From Acidimicrobiales bacterium (GTDB taxonomy: Bacteria; Actinomycetota; Acidimicrobiia; Acidimicrobiales; Poriferisodalaceae): 64,000 nt of DNA. The stretch lies in assembly GCA_041394185.1 (NCBI GenBank), contig JAWKIQ010000001.1:744001-808000 (forward strand). Reading direction: 5' to 3'. Positions 9,419 through 18,722 of this stretch are shown here, in pieces. The position numbers and the translations under genes were made by a program. Within the stretch, counting starts at the first letter, position 1; each line of letters opens with the position of its first letter. Below the pieces are notes generated by a model, which saw only the letters and a program-made list of their open reading frames with translations, was not told the DNA's origin and did not search any database.

Positions 9419-12216
9419 CGTGAGACTGTAGCGCCGCGCCCCGTGGGTTCAGGAGATGGTTCATCCGCTGGTCGAATCGACGGCGGGAGGTTGTCCGACA
9501 CGTGTGCGAGTGTCACAGCTGCCTCGACCTCGGCGGCGCTCGTTGGGCGTGCGAAATAGAAGCCCTGCAGGTGGTCGCTTCCCAGCGACGTCAGCAGGGC
9601 GGCCTGGCCCTCGGTTTCGATGCCCTCGGCTATGACTTCGACGCCCAGGATGTGCCCGATGTCGACCATCAGCTTGATGAGGGGGAAGTTCTGCGACGAC
9701 GACATCTCGGCGACGAAGCTGCGGTCGATCTTCAGCGAGTCGAAGCCCAGCGACCTCAGCTGTGTCACGGACATGTAGCCGGTTCCGAAGTCGTCCAGTG
9801 CCACCCTGACACCCAGGTCGCGCAAGAGCTGCAGCTCGGCGGCCGCAACGGTGACGTCGTCGAACAGCGCGGTCTCGGTCAACTCGACGATGAGGCGGTC
9901 GGCGCGGGCCCCGGTTGCTTGCAGCACATCGGCCACCTCGGCCGCCAGCACACCGTGGCTCAGGTGACGCGCCGAGATGTTCACCGCAATCGACACGTCG
10001 GCCATCAGCGGGTGATCGGCCCAGGCCGCCAGTTGCTGGGCTGCGGAGCGCACCACCCATCTGTCGAGGTCGAGGATCAGATCGCTTCTCTCGGCGATTG
10101 GCACGAAGCCGACGGGCTGGATGAGGCCGCGCTGGGGATGCTGCCAGCGAACCAGTGCCTCGACGGTTCTGATCGTGCGTGTTTCTGCCTCGACCGTGGG
10201 CTGGAAGTGCAGCACCAGCTGATCGGCATCCAAGGCGGCGCGCAGGTCGTGCTCTACCGCGGCGCGCTCTTCGACCTCTCTGCGCAGGCGGTCGTCGCAC
10301 ACATCGATGCGCCGCTTGCCCTCCGCCTTGGCGCGGTACACGGCCAGGTCGGCGTCGCGGAGCACCTCGTCTGGATCGAACGGGCCCTCCGCCAGGGCGA
10401 CGCCAATGCTCACGCTGGGGTGGTGGGTGGTGCCGTCGATCGTCATCGGTTGGGCGATCTCGTCCAGCAGTCGCTGGCCGAGCTCGAGGGCCTGCTGCTC
10501 GTTGGGCACGTCTTCGGCGATTGCGACGAATTCGTCACCACCGAGGCGACCGGCGAGGTCGGAGGTTCTGACCGCCGTGACGATGCGCCTGGCGATTGTG
10601 CTGAGCATCAGGTCGCCGGCGCGGTGGCCATGGATGTCGTTCACCGACTTGAAGTCGTCGATGTCGATGAACATCACCGCCAGCGGCCGGTGGTGTTTGG
10701 CCGATCGCTGCATGGCCTGCTCGAGGTGTTCCAGAGTGGCGCCGCGGTTGGCCAGGCGGGTGAGGCTGTCGTGGCGCGCCTGGTGAGACAGCCGCCGTTC
10801 GAAGTTCTCGCGCTCGTTCAGCGACTCTGTCAGACGCGACACGGCGCTTTGCAGCGACATGCCCAGCGTGCCTGGCGCCCGTTGGCCCAATATCGGATCG
10901 TCCAACCGCTCCTCGGCCAGGGCGGTCGCCTGGGCCTCTGCGGTTCGAAGCGAGGCCAGGGCGCTGTTCAGGGCCCTGGCGCCCGCCCTCAGCTCGACCG
11001 GACCTTCTTCGGCCAGTTCGGTGTCGAGGCGGCCCTGCCCGATCTGTTCGACCGCGTCTGCGAGCCTGCGCAGCGGGCGACTGACCGCAAACACCAGCCC
11101 CACCACCGCAAGCGCAACCAGCGCCAACGAGCTGAAGGTCCAGGCCACGGCACCCCGACGTTGGCTCGACGCATCGGTGGTGACCACCTCGGCGGCGAGC
11201 GCGACGTCTTCCAGCGAGGCCTCGACCACCCCGCCTATTGCTTCGGTCACCAGCTGGGAAGCCGCGAAACCGTTCGAGATCTGCTGACCGGTCTCGATTG
11301 CTGCGGGGATGTCCAGGTCAGCCAGAGAAAGGATCTCGGGACCACCCTCGTCGGCGACGCCGTTCAGAGTCACTTCGCGGCTTGTGGCGGCGAGCCTCTG
11401 CTCGTGCGCGTGTGCCTCTGGTGAGTGCTTGAAAGCGCTCCAGGCATCACCAGCCCGAGTGCCCTTCACAAGGACCGCATCGAGCTGCGTGGCCAGCAGT
11501 TGGTACTCGGCCAGAGTGCTCTGGAAACCGAGAACCCTGTCGATCGACGGTGTCGTGATGCCCTGGGCCTCGACATAGGCCCAAGCCATCGAGCTCTCGA
11601 TCGACACGAGCTGAACCTTGGCTGCCAGCTCGGCCACCTCTGCGGCGTAGACGACACGAGAGTCGCGCCCGGCTCCTGCCGCCGATGCCAGGCGCCGCAT
11701 CTCGGTCTCGATGGCAAAGGAGATGTCCTTGTCGATCGACGCGTACAAGGCCGCGGCCTCGGTCACGTCCAGATCGTCAGAGTCGAACCGCCGGCGGGCT
11801 TCGTCGAGCTGGGTAGAGACGATCGACGCGAGCGGACCATCGAGCTGCTCGAGCAGCCTGTCGACGTCGGCCTTGTTGAGGTCGTAGACCGCGGCGAAGT
11901 CGAGCCCCGCAAGGGTCAGCACACCGGGAGGCAGGGGTCCGAGTGCCTCGTCGGCTGCGATGAAGCCGGCGGTCGAGACCTGTTCGATGCTGACGGCAGG
12001 AGACAGCCGCAGCAGCAAATCGAGGCGATCGACACTCGACTCGACCTGTTCGGCAGCACGCACTCGATCGGTTGCCGTCTGCCACCGGCTGGCGTTGACC
12101 AGCAGCAATGGAGTTATCAACAGCAGACAGATCGTGCCCAATAAAACGCCGATTCGCGGCATTCTCGCTGCCCATCGCCTCACTACTCCCTTAGCGGCCC
12201 ATTGGGTCCGGTTCAT
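9415..12216 (-). CDS. Membrane-bound GGDEF-EAL cyclic-di-GMP protein
   Basis: Bifunctional cyclic-di-GMP signalling protein of 933 residues. An N-terminal helix (about 20-40) and a second near residue 365 bracket a long helical extracytoplasmic sensor region, followed by a HAMP-like linker (SRPLRRLADAVEQIGQGRLD). The diguanylate cyclase domain has an intact RLGGDEF near residues 557-563. The phosphodiesterase domain has EAL in VEALVRWQHP near 685, plus DDFGTGYMS, LKIDRSFV and IAEGIET, so both halves look catalytically competent. The ATG chosen (MNRTQWAAKG) precedes the first membrane helix; the frame runs further upstream but there overlaps the divergent trmL. The stop overlaps the transporter start. 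Confidence 0.9.
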   Translation of the reverse strand: MNRTQWAAKGVVRRWAARMPRIGVLLGTICLLLITPLLLVNASRWQTATDRVRAAEQVESSVDRLDLLLRLSPAVSIEQVSTAGFIAADEALGPLPPGVLTLAGLDFAAVYDLNKADVDRLLEQLDGPLASIVSTQLDEARRRFDSDDLDVTEAAALYASIDKDISFAIETEMRRLASAAGAGRDSRVVYAAEVAELAAKVQLVSIESSMAWAYVEAQGITTPSIDRVLGFQSTLAEYQLLATQLDAVLVKGTRAGDAWSAFKHSPEAHAHEQRLAATSREVTLNGVADEGGPEILSLADLDIPAAIETGQQISNGFAASQLVTEAIGGVVEASLEDVALAAEVVTTDASSQRRGAVAWTFSSLALVALAVVGLVFAVSRPLRRLADAVEQIGQGRLDTELAEEGPVELRAGARALNSALASLRTAEAQATALAEERLDDPILGQRAPGTLGMSLQSAVSRLTESLNERENFERRLSHQARHDSLTRLANRGATLEHLEQAMQRSAKHHRPLAVMFIDIDDFKSVNDIHGHRAGDLMLSTIARRIVTAVRTSDLAGRLGGDEFVAIAEDVPNEQQALELGQRLLDEIAQPMTIDGTTHHPSVSIGVALAEGPFDPDEVLRDADLAVYRAKAEGKRRIDVCDDRLRREVEERAAVEHDLRAALDADQLVLHFQPTVEAETRTIRTVEALVRWQHPQRGLIQPVGFVPIAERSDLILDLDRWVVRSAAQQLAAWADHPLMADVSIAVNISARHLSHGVLAAEVADVLQATGARADRLIVELTETALFDDVTVAAAELQLLRDLGVRVALDDFGTGYMSVTQLRSLGFDSLKIDRSFVAEMSSSQNFPLIKLMVDIGHILGVEVIAEGIETEGQAALLTSLGSDHLQGFYFARPTSAAEVEAAVTLAHVSDNLPPSIRPADEPSPEPTGRGATVSR

Positions 12217-12231
12217 TAGGGCGATAATCAG

Positions 12232-12693
12232 GTGGTGCACATCGTCTTGGTGGCGCCCTCGATAGCGCCCAACACCGGCAACATCATCCGCCTGTGCGCC
12301 AACACCGGGTCCGATCTGCATCTGGTCGAGCCACTTGGGTTCACGATGGACGCGTATCGGCTCAGGAGGGCGGGGCTCGACTATCACGAGCTGGCCTCGG
12401 TCTCGGTGCACCCCGACCTGGCGTCGGTGCGCGACGCCGTTGGTGGCAGGTGGTTGGCGTTCACCGCTTCGGGAGCCACGACCTACACCGACATTGCGTA
12501 CAGGCCCGACGACGTTCTGGTGTTCGGCAACGAGACGACAGGGCTCGACGCGGATGTCCTGGCCGGGTTCGACGCCCGCCGGCGGGTGCGGATACCGATG
12601 ATGCCGGCCAACCGAAGTCTCAACCTCGCAAACGCAGTGGCGATCGTCGTCTACGAGGCGTGGCGCCAGATCGGCTTCGAAGGATCGGGCTGA
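12232..12693 (+). CDS. trmL: tRNA (cytidine/uridine-2'-O-)-methyltransferase, TrmL type
   Basis: SpoU/TrmD-fold (SPOUT) methyltransferase that 2'-O-methylates the wobble nucleotide 34 of certain tRNA-Leu species. The protein is compact (153 residues) with no extra RNA-binding domain, as in TrmL. Visible motifs are motif 1 NTGNIIRLCANTG (residues 14-26), motif 2 VFGNETTGL (97-105), and the knot motif IPMMPANRSLNLANA (about 121-135) that binds S-adenosylmethionine. Two in-frame GTG codons, 12232 and 12235, are possible starts; E. coli TrmL begins at the equivalent of either. Divergent from the GGDEF-EAL gene with only 15 bases between starts, so promoters must overlap coding sequence or transcripts are near leaderless. 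Confidence 0.9.
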   Translation: MVHIVLVAPSIAPNTGNIIRLCANTGSDLHLVEPLGFTMDAYRLRRAGLDYHELASVSVHPDLASVRDAVGGRWLAFTASGATTYTDIAYRPDDVLVFGNETTGLDADVLAGFDARRRVRIPMMPANRSLNLANAVAIVVYEAWRQIGFEGSG

Positions 12694-12777
12694 TCGGCGC
12701 CGAAAATGACTCCAGCCGAAGGTCTCCGATGCCGAGAACTGTGTTCGGAACAAGCGGCACAACAGAGGAGATCCCCC

Positions 12778-13005
12778 ATGATCCGCAAGAACAAGGACGA
12801 GAACCAAGCCCCCAAGGCCGGCATCTGGGTGGCCGTAGCGGTCTTCATGGTCGCGGTGGCATCGGTGATCGGGTTCAACCAGGGCGGCGCATCAGCGGCC
12901 GACCACGGCGACGGTCACACCGAGACCCATTCGGACGCCGGCCATGGCGACGATGCCCCCGCAGATGTCCATGCCGACGACTCGCACGCCGAGACCGGCC
13001 ACTGA
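12778..13005 (+). CDS. Small membrane-anchored His/Asp-rich protein
   Basis: A 75-residue protein I cannot assign to a family. The N terminus is positively charged (MIRKNKDENQAPKAG), followed by one hydrophobic segment (about residues 17-36, IWVAVAVFMVAVASVIGF). The remaining 35 residues contain 7 His, 8 Asp and 2 Glu and no Cys or aromatics. The layout suggests a single-pass or secreted protein with an extracytoplasmic, metal-binding or disordered tail. A strong ribosome binding site (AGAGGAG, 12764-12770) sits 7 bases before the ATG, which supports expression. It lies 84 bases after trmL and converges on the CoA-transferase. Metal binding is inference from composition only. Confidence 0.65.
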   Translation: MIRKNKDENQAPKAGIWVAVAVFMVAVASVIGFNQGGASAADHGDGHTETHSDAGHGDDAPADVHADDSHAETGH

Positions 13006-13013
13006 GCCGACAG

Positions 13014-14247
13014 CTAGTCGGCCAATCCCAGCTCGGCCAGAACCTCGGCGGTGTGTTCGCCCAAGCGAGGTGACGGGGTCATCTCGACCAACGGCGAGCG
13101 AGACAACCTGACCGGGTTTGCGGTGGTCGTGTATGTGCCGAACGACGGGTGCTCGATGTCGACGGCGTAGTTGTTGGCGCGAACCTGCGGGTCCTCGAGG
13201 GCCTCGTGGGGCAGGTTGTACGGCCCTGCCGGATACTTGGCCGCTCGGAAGATCGCCAGCCATTCGGCAGTTGTTTTCGAAGCCATGATGGCTTCTGCCT
13301 CGGTGACGATCTGTTCGAACTCGGAGCTTCGGGGGCTGACGCCTCGCGCGTCGGCGACACCGGTGATCTCGTGGAAGCGGCCCATCAGCCCGGGGCTCAA
13401 GCCGCCGATCGTCACGAAACCGTCGGCGGTGCGGTAGTGCCGGAAGTACAACCGGAAGGCGCCACCCGCAGGCACCGCGCGCTGTTCGTAGAGCTCGCGC
13501 TGCGCGTCGAAGTCGGCGCCGGCAGCCCGCAGCAGCGAAAGGTCCTCGTCGATCTCGGCCAGAGCGGCGGTGTCGCGCTCTGCGACCTTGGTCAGCATCG
13601 GCGTACCCAGTGCCATGGCCGTTCCCAGCAACGAGACGTCGACGCGCTGCCCCTCGCCGGTGAGGTCGCGGTGGCGAAGGGCTGCCAAGATCCCCACGGT
13701 CGCCATGATGCCGGTGGACGTGTCGTTGATGGCCGGACGTGTGGGCTCTGGCACACCGCCCGATGAGCGGTTCATAGAAAAGCCCACACCGCTGCGACCC
13801 TGTACCAACACGTCGTAGCCGCCAACGTCGGCGTCGGGACCCTCGGGCCCGAACGGCGTCAGGATCAGCTGCACCAAGCCTGGGTTGATGGTGCGGGCGC
13901 GTTCCCAATCGAGGCCGAATCGTTCGACATCGTTGAGCTTCAGGCCGACGATGCAGATGTCGGCCCACGCCAGCAGGGGCGTCGATGACCTTGCGACTAT
14001 CGGGTGCAGTGAGATCCAGCACGATGGCGCGCTTGCCAGGGTTCGCCACGGCGTAGGCCTTGCCCTCGTGGTCGCCCAACGGGGCTATGAAGCGCATCGC
14101 GTCGCCCTCGGGCGGCTCGATTTTGACGACATCGGCGCCCAGGCTGGCCAGGATGCGGGCACTGAACGGGGCTGCAATGTTCTGGGCGAACTCGACCACC
14201 TTGATGCCGGTCAGGGGGGCTGGTGCGCTGTCTTGGGCTGGGGTCAT
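13014..14247 (-). pseudogene. Family III CoA-transferase (CaiB/BaiF), interrupted by a single-base frameshift
   Basis: Transfers CoA between carboxylic acids through an aspartyl-CoA intermediate. The N-terminal part (from MTPAQDSAPA, with VVEFAQNIAAPFSARILASLGADVVKIEPP) and the C-terminal part (LVQLILTPFGPEGPDADVGGYDVLVQ onward to AEVLAELGLAD) are both typical but lie in different frames. The switch is at a run of four G at 13976-13979 (CCCC on the coding strand). Removing one base restores KVIDALLAWADICIVGLKL and gives a 410-residue protein, the normal family length. Either a real inactivating mutation or a homopolymer sequencing error. It precedes an isocitrate-lyase-family gene in the downstream end of an SDR operon. 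Family certain; functional state uncertain. Confidence 0.85.
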
Positions 14248-14260
14248 GGTTGCTCTCGGG

Positions 14261-15139
14261 TCATGTCTGTGACCATCTTTCGTCGAAACTCCAGACGTCG
14301 CCGAACCCCATCAGCTCGTGCATGTCGGATATGGGCAGCACGGGTTGGTTCAGGTTTGCGCTGGTGCCGTGTTCGTGCAGGTGCCTGTAAGCGTGCTCCA
14401 TCGCGGCCGCTGCAGCCAAAAGCGCTGTGACCGGTGAGATCACTATCGCAAAGCCGAGGTCGGCCAGGATCTCGCGATCGACGATGGGCGAGAACCCACC
14501 CTCGACCAGGTTGGCCATCAGCGGGGCGTCGATGGCCCGAGAGATCGAGCGGAACTCGTCGAGGTTCTCGGGCGATTCGACGAACACCACGTCGGCGCCG
14601 GCCTCGGCATAGGCCCGCCCTCGTGCGATGGCCTCGTCGAGGCCGAGGCTGGTTCGTGCATCGGTGCGGGCGATTATCAGCAGGTCGGCGTTTCGCCTGG
14701 CGTCGAGGGCGACCTCGATCTTGGTCACCATGTCGCCGACCGGCACGACGGTGCGCCCGGCCGCATGGCCGCACTTCTTGGGAAACTCCTGGTCTTCCAG
14801 CTGGATGGCCGCCACGCCGGCATCTTCGTACCCCCGAACGGTGTGGTGCACGTTCAGCAGGCCACCGAAGCCGGTGTCGGCGTCGGCTATCACCGGAGCC
14901 TCGACACCCGCACAGATGCGGGCCACCCTGGCCACGATGTCGGTATAGGTGGCGATGCCCGCGTCGGGCACACCCAGATGCGACGCCGAGATGCCGTACC
15001 CGGTGGCGTACAACGCATCGAACCCGAACCGGTCGGCGATGCGCGCCGAGATCATGTCGAACACACCCGGCGCAACGGTGAGCTCGCCGGCGCGCACCCT
15101 GTCGGCCAGCCAGCTCCTGCGATCGTCTGCGTCGCTCAC
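14261..15139 (-). CDS. Isocitrate lyase / PEP mutase superfamily enzyme
   Basis: A 292-residue (beta/alpha)8 enzyme that cleaves or forms C-C or C-P bonds next to a carboxylate; relatives are 2-methylisocitrate lyase (PrpB), oxaloacetate decarboxylase and carboxyphosphonoenolpyruvate mutase. Key segments are DADTGFG (residues 86-92, metal-binding acids) and KKCGH (121-125), the lyase signature whose cysteine is the catalytic acid/base. The intact KKCGH favours a lyase over a decarboxylase. The GTG start overlaps the upstream SDR stop by 4 bases. No other methylcitrate-cycle gene is nearby, so a dedicated propionate role is not supported by context. Exact substrate unknown. Confidence 0.83.
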   Translation of the reverse strand: MSDADDRRSWLADRVRAGELTVAPGVFDMISARIADRFGFDALYATGYGISASHLGVPDAGIATYTDIVARVARICAGVEAPVIADADTGFGGLLNVHHTVRGYEDAGVAAIQLEDQEFPKKCGHAAGRTVVPVGDMVTKIEVALDARRNADLLIIARTDARTSLGLDEAIARGRAYAEAGADVVFVESPENLDEFRSISRAIDAPLMANLVEGGFSPIVDREILADLGFAIVISPVTALLAAAAAMEHAYRHLHEHGTSANLNQPVLPISDMHELMGFGDVWSFDERWSQT

Positions 15140-16062
15140 CCGGCCTCTTCTATCTCGACCACCCGCTTCGAGCGCATGGCGACGTGCTGGGTCTCCCAGC
15201 CCGCCGTGGCCTCGCCGACCGACTCGATGCTCCACATGTCGTCGGTGGTGGCGATGTCTGCCGGGGGCCACTCGAGGTACCGCTTGATTCTGTTGCCGCC
15301 CACCCAATAGACCTGGGCGGTCGCCTCGCAGCCCTCGGTCAGCAGCCATCCGACCAGGGGCGAGATGTTCGCCGGGTCCCACATGTCGAACGATCCGTCG
15401 GTGGGTTCTGCGATGCGTTCTCCGAGGCCTGGCGTTGCCAGGGTCATGCGGGTTCGGGCCGAAGGGGCGATGGCGTTCACCCTGACGCCGTATCGGGCCA
15501 GCTCGCGGGCACCCACCACCGACATGGTGGCTATCCCCGATTTGGCTGCGGCGTAGTTGATCTGCCCCGGATTGGAGTGCAGGCCAGATGTCGAGCTGGT
15601 GTTGACGATGGATGCGCTGACCTGGTGGCCGGCCTTCGAGCGTTCGCGCCAGTAGGTGGCGGCGTGGCGCATCATCAGCCACGTGCCCTTCAGATGCACC
15701 TGGATGACGAGGTCGAATTCCTGCTCGGTCATGTTCACGAGCATGCGGTCGCGAAGGATTCCGGCGTTGTTGACGACACCGTGCAGGTCTCCGAAGGTCT
15801 CCACGGCCTGGTTGATGATGCGCTGGCTCGACTCCCAGTCGGCGACCGAGTCGGCGTTGGCGACCGCCTCGCCGCCGGCGGCGCGGATCTCCTCGGCGAC
15901 CTGCTCGGCGGGGCCTGCGCTGGCACCGGTGCCGTCCTGCTCGCCGCCGAGATCGTTGACCACGACCTTGGCTCCCTCGCGGGCGAACAGCAGTGCATGC
16001 TCGCGCCCTACGCCGCGCCCCGCTCCGGTGACGATGATCACCCTTCCGTCCAGCGCCCCCAT
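15136..16062 (-). CDS. Short-chain dehydrogenase, MFE-2-like 3-hydroxyacyl-CoA dehydrogenase type
   Basis: NAD(P)-dependent oxidoreductase of 308 residues. The cofactor loop TGAGRGVGRE is at residues 12-21, NNAG at 98-101, and the catalytic Y170-x3-K174 in INYAAAKS, with the Ser/Thr region NTSSTSG before it. The early sequence (DGRVIIVTGAGRGVGREHALLFAREGAKVVVNDLGG, read in parts) resembles the dehydrogenase half of peroxisomal multifunctional enzyme 2, so a hydroxyacyl-CoA or hydroxysteroid substrate is likely. The ATG before GALDGRV is chosen because the upstream extension lies in the intergenic region. It overlaps the lyase gene by 4 bases. A short hairpin (ACCGGC / GCCGGT, 16084-16101) lies between it and the CobW gene. 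Confidence 0.86.
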   Translation of the reverse strand: MGALDGRVIIVTGAGRGVGREHALLFAREGAKVVVNDLGGEQDGTGASAGPAEQVAEEIRAAGGEAVANADSVADWESSQRIINQAVETFGDLHGVVNNAGILRDRMLVNMTEQEFDLVIQVHLKGTWLMMRHAATYWRERSKAGHQVSASIVNTSSTSGLHSNPGQINYAAAKSGIATMSVVGARELARYGVRVNAIAPSARTRMTLATPGLGERIAEPTDGSFDMWDPANISPLVGWLLTEGCEATAQVYWVGGNRIKRYLEWPPADIATTDDMWSIESVGEATAGWETQHVAMRSKRVVEIEEAG

Positions 16063-16124
16063 GTGTTTCCCCCTTCGGTGTCGACCGGCTCGGCCGCCGG
16101 TGTGTCGCGCCACGGTACCCGGGT

Positions 16125-17027
16125 TCAGGTCTTCGGTTTCAGCTCGATGGTCACGATGTGGGTCGCGGGCGGCCGGTCCATCTGGTCCCATGGTCGCCAT
16201 GGCGTGAGTGTGGTGCGTCTGCCCACCCTCTGCACCAGCACCGCACGCTCGGGCTCGTCAGCGACCCAGGCAAACCCCTTGGCTCGCACCACCGAAGGAG
16301 CAAGCCCCGCCAGCATCTGAAGCAGGGCCTGGCGGTCGATCGGTTCGGCCAACTCGATGGCCCCCCTGCGGAAGGTGAGGTCGGCGGGCGCTGTGTCTAC
16401 CTCGTGGTGCAGTGTCGCCACCGCGGGCGCCAACAACACGTCGAGCGGCACGGCGGCGTCGCGAGCGGCAATAACCGGTGCCTGGCATCGTTCGCGGAGC
16501 CAGTCGGCGACCGCTTCGGGTTCGGGGTGCAGGTCGGTCTTGTTCAGCACCACCAGGTCGGCCCCTCGCAGCTGGTGCAGCACCACATCACCCACGTAGG
16601 TGTCGGTGGCCTTCTCGACGACGCTCGAGGCGTCGGCCAGCACCAGCACCCCCTCGAGCCGGAACCCGGGACGATGCCCGTAGGCCGCAACCGACGCCGG
16701 GTCGGCGACCCCGCTGGCCTCTATCAGCAGCCGCTGTGGCCTGGGCCGCACTGCATCGATCGTGTCGAGCGCCGCAGCGAAGCCCTCGACCAGGCTGCAG
16801 CAGATGCAGCCGTTGGCCAGGGCCAGGGTGGTCTCGCTGCGTTGGTCGATCAACGCAGCGTCGATGTCGATGTCGCCGAAATCGTTGACGATCACGGCGA
16901 TCGTCTCGTCGGCGTTGACCAGAACGTGGTTGACCAGCGTCGTCTTGCCCGCGCCCAGATAGCCGCCTACCACGGTGACGGCGATCGGGTCGAGGTCGCG
17001 ACCCTGGTGGCGGCTCGGCGAAGGCAT
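16125..17027 (-). CDS. CobW/P47K-family GTPase (COG0523 metallochaperone)
   Basis: G3E-class P-loop GTPase of 300 residues thought to deliver metals (Zn, Co, Ni, Fe) to target enzymes. Visible motifs are the P-loop GGYLGAGKTT (residues 21-30), the metal-binding CxCC motif GCICC (73-77), the switch region LIEASGVADP and the base-specificity motif NKTD (162-165). The C-terminal CobW domain extends to residue 300 but lacks a long His-rich tail. It is upstream of, and on the same strand as, the SDR-lyase-CoA-transferase genes with a 62-base gap. No cobalamin gene or Zur-type site is evident nearby, so the metal and client are unknown. Confidence 0.9.
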   Translation of the reverse strand: MPSPSRHQGRDLDPIAVTVVGGYLGAGKTTLVNHVLVNADETIAVIVNDFGDIDIDAALIDQRSETTLALANGCICCSLVEGFAAALDTIDAVRPRPQRLLIEASGVADPASVAAYGHRPGFRLEGVLVLADASSVVEKATDTYVGDVVLHQLRGADLVVLNKTDLHPEPEAVADWLRERCQAPVIAARDAAVPLDVLLAPAVATLHHEVDTAPADLTFRRGAIELAEPIDRQALLQMLAGLAPSVVRAKGFAWVADEPERAVLVQRVGRRTTLTPWRPWDQMDRPPATHIVTIELKPKT

Positions 17028-17157
17028 CGGTTCCGATGCTAGGCGCGACGCTGCTACGCAGGGTCGGGCGGCGTTGGGCCCTGAGGCTCAAAAGGGTCCA
17101 TAGTGGTCGCGGCGGGATGCGCCCGGGCAGCCGGGATCGACAAAGGGGAGCTGTCAG

Positions 17158-17902
17158 ATGAACCAGCCGATCGACACGTCAACGGTCGACTTTCACTTCG
17201 ACGTCATGTGTCCGTATGCCTACCAGACGTCCAAATGGATCCGCCGGGTCCGCGACCAGATCGACCTGACGATCAACTGGCGCTTCTTCAGCCTCGAGGA
17301 GGTCAACCTCAAGGAGGGCAAGAAGCACCCATGGGAACGCGAGTGGAGCTACGGCTGGTCGCTCATGCGCATCGGCGCTCTGCTGCGCCGCACCAGCATG
17401 GACGACCTCGACCGCTGGTACGAGATCGCTGCCCGCAGCCTGCACGAAGAGGGCAGGCGGCCCCACCAGCCCGAGGTGGCGCGCCATCTGCTGCAAGAGA
17501 TCGGCCTGGACCCTGCCCTCGTCGACGAGGCACTGTCTGACCCCACCACCCACGACGAGATCAAGACCGAGCACCAGAGGGTGGTCGACGCCGGAGGTTT
17601 CGGCGTGCCGACCCTGTTCTTCGGCGACCACTGCCTGTTCGGGCCGGTTCTGATAAACCCACCCGAGGGCGAGGCGGCCGTTCGGCTGTGGAACGGTTGC
17701 CGCGTGGGCCGAGTTCCCAGACCTCTACGAGCTTCAGCAGCCCAAGACCAAGATGCACGAGAAGCGAATCATCGAGTCGTTCAAGCCCTATCTCGAAGCT
17801 CGCGACTGGGTCAGCATCAACCGTGGTGTCGAGGTCGCCTTCACCGAAGACGGATTCGACCGCGCCGGTCGTCAACAGCAACATGGGAGTAAGCAGCGAT
17901 GA
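17158..17902 (+). pseudogene. DsbA-fold oxidoreductase / HCCA isomerase-like protein, interrupted by a frameshift
   Basis: Thioredoxin-like protein of the DsbA / 2-hydroxychromene-2-carboxylate isomerase family. The N terminus has the active-site region DVMCPYAYQ (Cys18, only one cysteine), and the cis-Pro region is GGFGVPTLFFGD. The frame is lost after VRLWN: one surplus base at 17695-17696. In the +1 frame the sequence continues as VAAWAEFPDLYELQQPKTK and ends in a TGA at 17900-17902. That stop overlaps the ATG of the next gene by 4 bases (ATGA), the usual local arrangement, which argues that the reconstructed end is the true one. A strong Shine-Dalgarno (GGGGAG) precedes the ATG. Real mutation or sequence error cannot be told apart. 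Confidence 0.82.
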
Positions 17903-18690
17903 CCAATCAGCCAAACCAGACGATCGAGAACCTGAAGGCCTGCTGGACCTCGCTCGACGGCCTCGTCGGCCAGCTGGGTCACGACCAGTGGTCCACACAA
18001 TCACTGTGCCCCGACTGGACCGTCAGGGGTGTCATCGCCCACCTGGGCGGTATCGAGTACATGTTCGCCCAGGACGAACCGGGCGCATGGACCCAGAGCC
18101 TGCCGTTCGAGAAGGTCGGCCAGTGGATGTCGCAGGTCGCCGAATTAGGCGACGACGACTTCCTGGCCGCCTACCGGCAGGTCATCGACACCCGGCGGGC
18201 CCAGGTCGACACGCTCGGCGACGAGCAGCTCGCCCTGCCCACCCTGACACCGGTGGGCCCCGGCGACTACGGCAGGTTCCTGGCGGTGCGGGTGTTCGAC
18301 TTCTGGGTGCACGAACAAGACATCCGGGTGCCGCTGGGTATCGCCGGTCACGACTCGGGCCCCGCAGCCGAGCAGGCGATCGACGAGATCGAGAGCTCGT
18401 TGGGCTACATCGTCGGCAAGAAGATCGGGCTGCCCGACGGCATGTCGATATCGATCGAACTGACCGGTCCGGTCGAACGCTCAATGCACGTGGCCGTCAC
18501 CGGCCGCGCGACCCGGGTCGACTCGCTAGACGATCCGTCCGTGGTTCTGCGCACCGACTCGACCACCTTCGCCTTGCTGGCATGCGGGCGCATCGACCCG
18601 CAGGGCCCCATCGACCAGGGGCGCATCGCGTGGGACGGCGACGCCGGCTGGGGCGAGACCGCGGCGCGCAACCTCGCGTTCACCATGTAG
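17899..18690 (+). CDS. Maleylpyruvate isomerase N-terminal domain (TIGR03083/DinB-like) protein
   Basis: A 263-residue protein with the mycothiol-dependent maleylpyruvate isomerase metal-binding fold. The four-helix bundle has CPDWTVRGVIAHLGGIEYM (about residues 36-54), where the His is a metal ligand, and RVFDFWVHEQDIRVPLG, where His and Asp supply further ligands. Such proteins use mycothiol as thiol cofactor in actinobacteria. The C-terminal domain (about 160-263) resembles the SCP2-like part. The start overlaps the stop of the reconstructed DsbA-fold gene, so a thiol-redox operon is plausible. Substrate unknown. Confidence 0.8.
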   Translation: MTNQPNQTIENLKACWTSLDGLVGQLGHDQWSTQSLCPDWTVRGVIAHLGGIEYMFAQDEPGAWTQSLPFEKVGQWMSQVAELGDDDFLAAYRQVIDTRRAQVDTLGDEQLALPTLTPVGPGDYGRFLAVRVFDFWVHEQDIRVPLGIAGHDSGPAAEQAIDEIESSLGYIVGKKIGLPDGMSISIELTGPVERSMHVAVTGRATRVDSLDDPSVVLRTDSTTFALLACGRIDPQGPIDQGRIAWDGDAGWGETAARNLAFTM

Positions 18691-18722
18691 GCCGTGGCAG
18701 CGAATCGACTGCGGTGCCAACG

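Noticed and set aside
17158..17902. Programmed ribosomal frameshift in the DsbA-fold gene
   Set aside because: No slippery heptamer or downstream pseudoknot is evident at 17695, and similar single-base lesions occur in other genes.
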